Assembly: GCA_007132685.1 (NCBI GenBank)
Contig: SLOC01000043.1
Coordinates: forward strand, 1-5,317
Length of the DNA stretch: 5,317 bases
Direction of reading: 5' to 3'
From: Candidatus Saccharimonadota bacterium
Lineage (GTDB): Bacteria > Patescibacteriota > Saccharimonadia > Saccharimonadales > SLHW01
The notes under the pieces were generated by a model, which made no database searches, was not told the origin of the DNA, and saw nothing but the letters and a program-made list of their open reading frames with translations. The translations under genes and the position numbers were made by a program. Within the stretch, counting starts at the first letter, position 1. The number at the start of each line of letters is the position of its first letter. Below, piece after piece: positions 4,639 through 5,317 of the stretch.

Positions 4639-5241
4639 ATGGGCCGTCAAGGCTTTTCTCAGGGTTTGCCGCGATCGCAAACACCAAAAGACAAACAATC
4701 AGTTAGCCAAGCTTTTACCATGTATCGGCCATTGGCCTACGAATCTGCTTGTGAAGTGTATGAGTTATTGCGCCAGGTTCAAGTAGAAGGACTACTGCCG
4801 GACCATGCAGAGATTCGTTCACCCTCAGATATGCGTGTCACTTTTCTTGAACGACGCAAACTAACGAAAAAACTTCAAGGAATGACCGCAGGGTTTAGTG
4901 CAGCTCGGGCAATTCACGAAATTAACGAAACTTGCGATAGCTCAGACGATCATCTAATCGTGTCGCTTGGGCGGGTGACGTTAATGAATAACCGCCAGGA
5001 AAATGCAGTTGCACATCTTGAGCATGACCAAATCATAGCTAGTGAGTATGGTGTCATCAAGGATGCGCTTACTCATCTAAAGATAAAAGGCATGCATAAA
5101 GAGAGGTTTCGTCCGCACGTTGGGCTTGTAAGAGTTCCGGGAGCAACTGGTGAAGACAAGGAATTTCTTGCTCGAGAATTGAGCCAAGTTGTGCCAAAAG
5201 AAGTGGCGCTACTACCACTAACAGCCTTTCCAAAAAGGTAA
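4639..5241 (+). CDS. 2H phosphoesterase-like protein with degenerate motifs
   Basis: The 200-aa soluble product has the layout of a 2H phosphoesterase but altered catalytic motifs. In the first half the motif place reads MRVTFLE (Arg66, Thr68), with arginine where the first catalytic histidine is expected. In the second, RFRPHVGLVRV (156-166) keeps His160 but has Gly162 in place of Ser or Thr. The region 105-166 can be laid beside residues 92-166 of the 2H protein at 1681-2259: a strand pair, a helix, a loop and then RPH-hydrophobic. The basic N-terminus (1-25, rich in Gly, Gln, Ser, Lys) looks disordered. The start is secure from GGAGGG five bases upstream and its own promoter. It may bind RNA or a cyclic nucleotide without cleaving, or use a different active site. 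The family call is by eye and moderate; it could be an unrelated alpha/beta protein. No convincing terminator follows. Confidence 0.55.
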   Translation: MGRQGFSQGLPRSQTPKDKQSVSQAFTMYRPLAYESACEVYELLRQVQVEGLLPDHAEIRSPSDMRVTFLERRKLTKKLQGMTAGFSAARAIHEINETCDSSDDHLIVSLGRVTLMNNRQENAVAHLEHDQIIASEYGVIKDALTHLKIKGMHKERFRPHVGLVRVPGATGEDKEFLARELSQVVPKEVALLPLTAFPKR

Positions 5242-5264
5242 CAAATTAATAATTGCACATAGTG

Positions 5265-5304
5265 TCTCTAGAAAAATCCTTAAATCTCTAGTATAATTCT
5301 CTAG
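5265..5304 (+). repeat. three TCTCTAG direct repeats around a promoter
   Basis: TCTCTAG occurs at 5265-5271, 5285-5291 and 5298-5304. The copies cover the -35 region, the bases just before the -10 and the predicted transcription start of the last gene. Exact seven-base copies placed this way suggest a regulator-binding array. The spacing (20 and 13 bases) is uneven, which counts somewhat against it. Confidence 0.4.
5292..5297 (+). promoter_or_regulatory. -10 box of the last gene
   Basis: A perfect TATAAT ends 11 bases before the ATG at 5309. Expected transcription start is about 5304, giving a leader of only about five bases with no Shine-Dalgarno, much like obg. The -35 at 17 bases (TAGAAA) is weak. 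Confidence 0.55.
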
Positions 5305-5308
5305 TTTT

Positions 5309-5317
5309 ATGAGTGAC
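5309..5317 (+). CDS. first codons of a further gene
   Basis: ATG AGT GAC (Met-Ser-Asp) follows the promoter at 5292-5297 and runs off the window. Only three codons are visible, so nothing can be said about the product. The call rests on the promoter alone. Confidence 0.35.

Noticed and set aside
5225..5238. CCTTT/AAAGG hairpin at the end of the 200-aa gene
   Set aside because: Five weak pairs and no T-tract after it; not a credible terminator.
1..5317. tRNA, rRNA, CRISPR array, insertion sequence or defence cassette
   Set aside because: No cloverleaf-like segment, spaced repeat array, transposase-like frame or terminal inverted repeats seen on either strand.

Overview
The window reads as ordinary bacterial chromosome with densely packed short genes. 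By eye the GC content is in the mid-40s percent. TGA and TAG both end convincing genes (obg and the first 2H gene end in TGA, the CHAP gene in TAG), so the standard code is used and the UGA=Gly code of Gracilibacteria/Absconditabacteria is excluded. My best guess is a Candidate Phyla Radiation bacterium of the Saccharibacteria (TM7) type. The reasons are an Obg GTPase with a C-terminal OCT domain (absent from E. coli ObgE) beside an E. coli-like exonuclease I, a CHAP peptidoglycan hydrolase, very short leaders and several orphan small proteins. This placement is inference (about 55-60%); there is no rRNA or other marker here to settle it.

Layout, left to right: (1) the 3' end of a secreted CHAP-domain cell-wall hydrolase; (2) obg (GTPase Obg/CgtA), whose -10 box lies so close to the ATG that the mRNA is probably leaderless; (3) a 192-aa 2H phosphoesterase overlapping the obg stop by one base, forming a two-gene operon; (4) a strong promoter and a 132-aa orphan protein; (5) sbcB (exodeoxyribonuclease I), whose start codon sits inside a terminator-like hairpin; (6) on the minus strand, a 47-aa hydrophobic protein with a strong ribosome-binding site, convergent with sbcB; (7) a divergent promoter region; (8) a 200-aa protein that resembles the 2H fold but has degenerate catalytic motifs; (9) a promoter with three TCTCTAG repeats and the first three codons of another gene.

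The recognisable genes cover cell-wall remodelling, ribosome assembly/GTP sensing (Obg), probable RNA 2',3'-cyclic phosphate processing (2H) and 3'-5' single-strand DNA degradation (ExoI). They do not form one obvious pathway, and I see no clear new multi-gene system. The points most worth a second look are the terminator over the sbcB start, the 47-aa membrane protein, the intact/degenerate pair of 2H-like proteins, the non-canonical G4 motif (TKVE) of Obg and the AUG-stop elements in the leader of the orphan gene.
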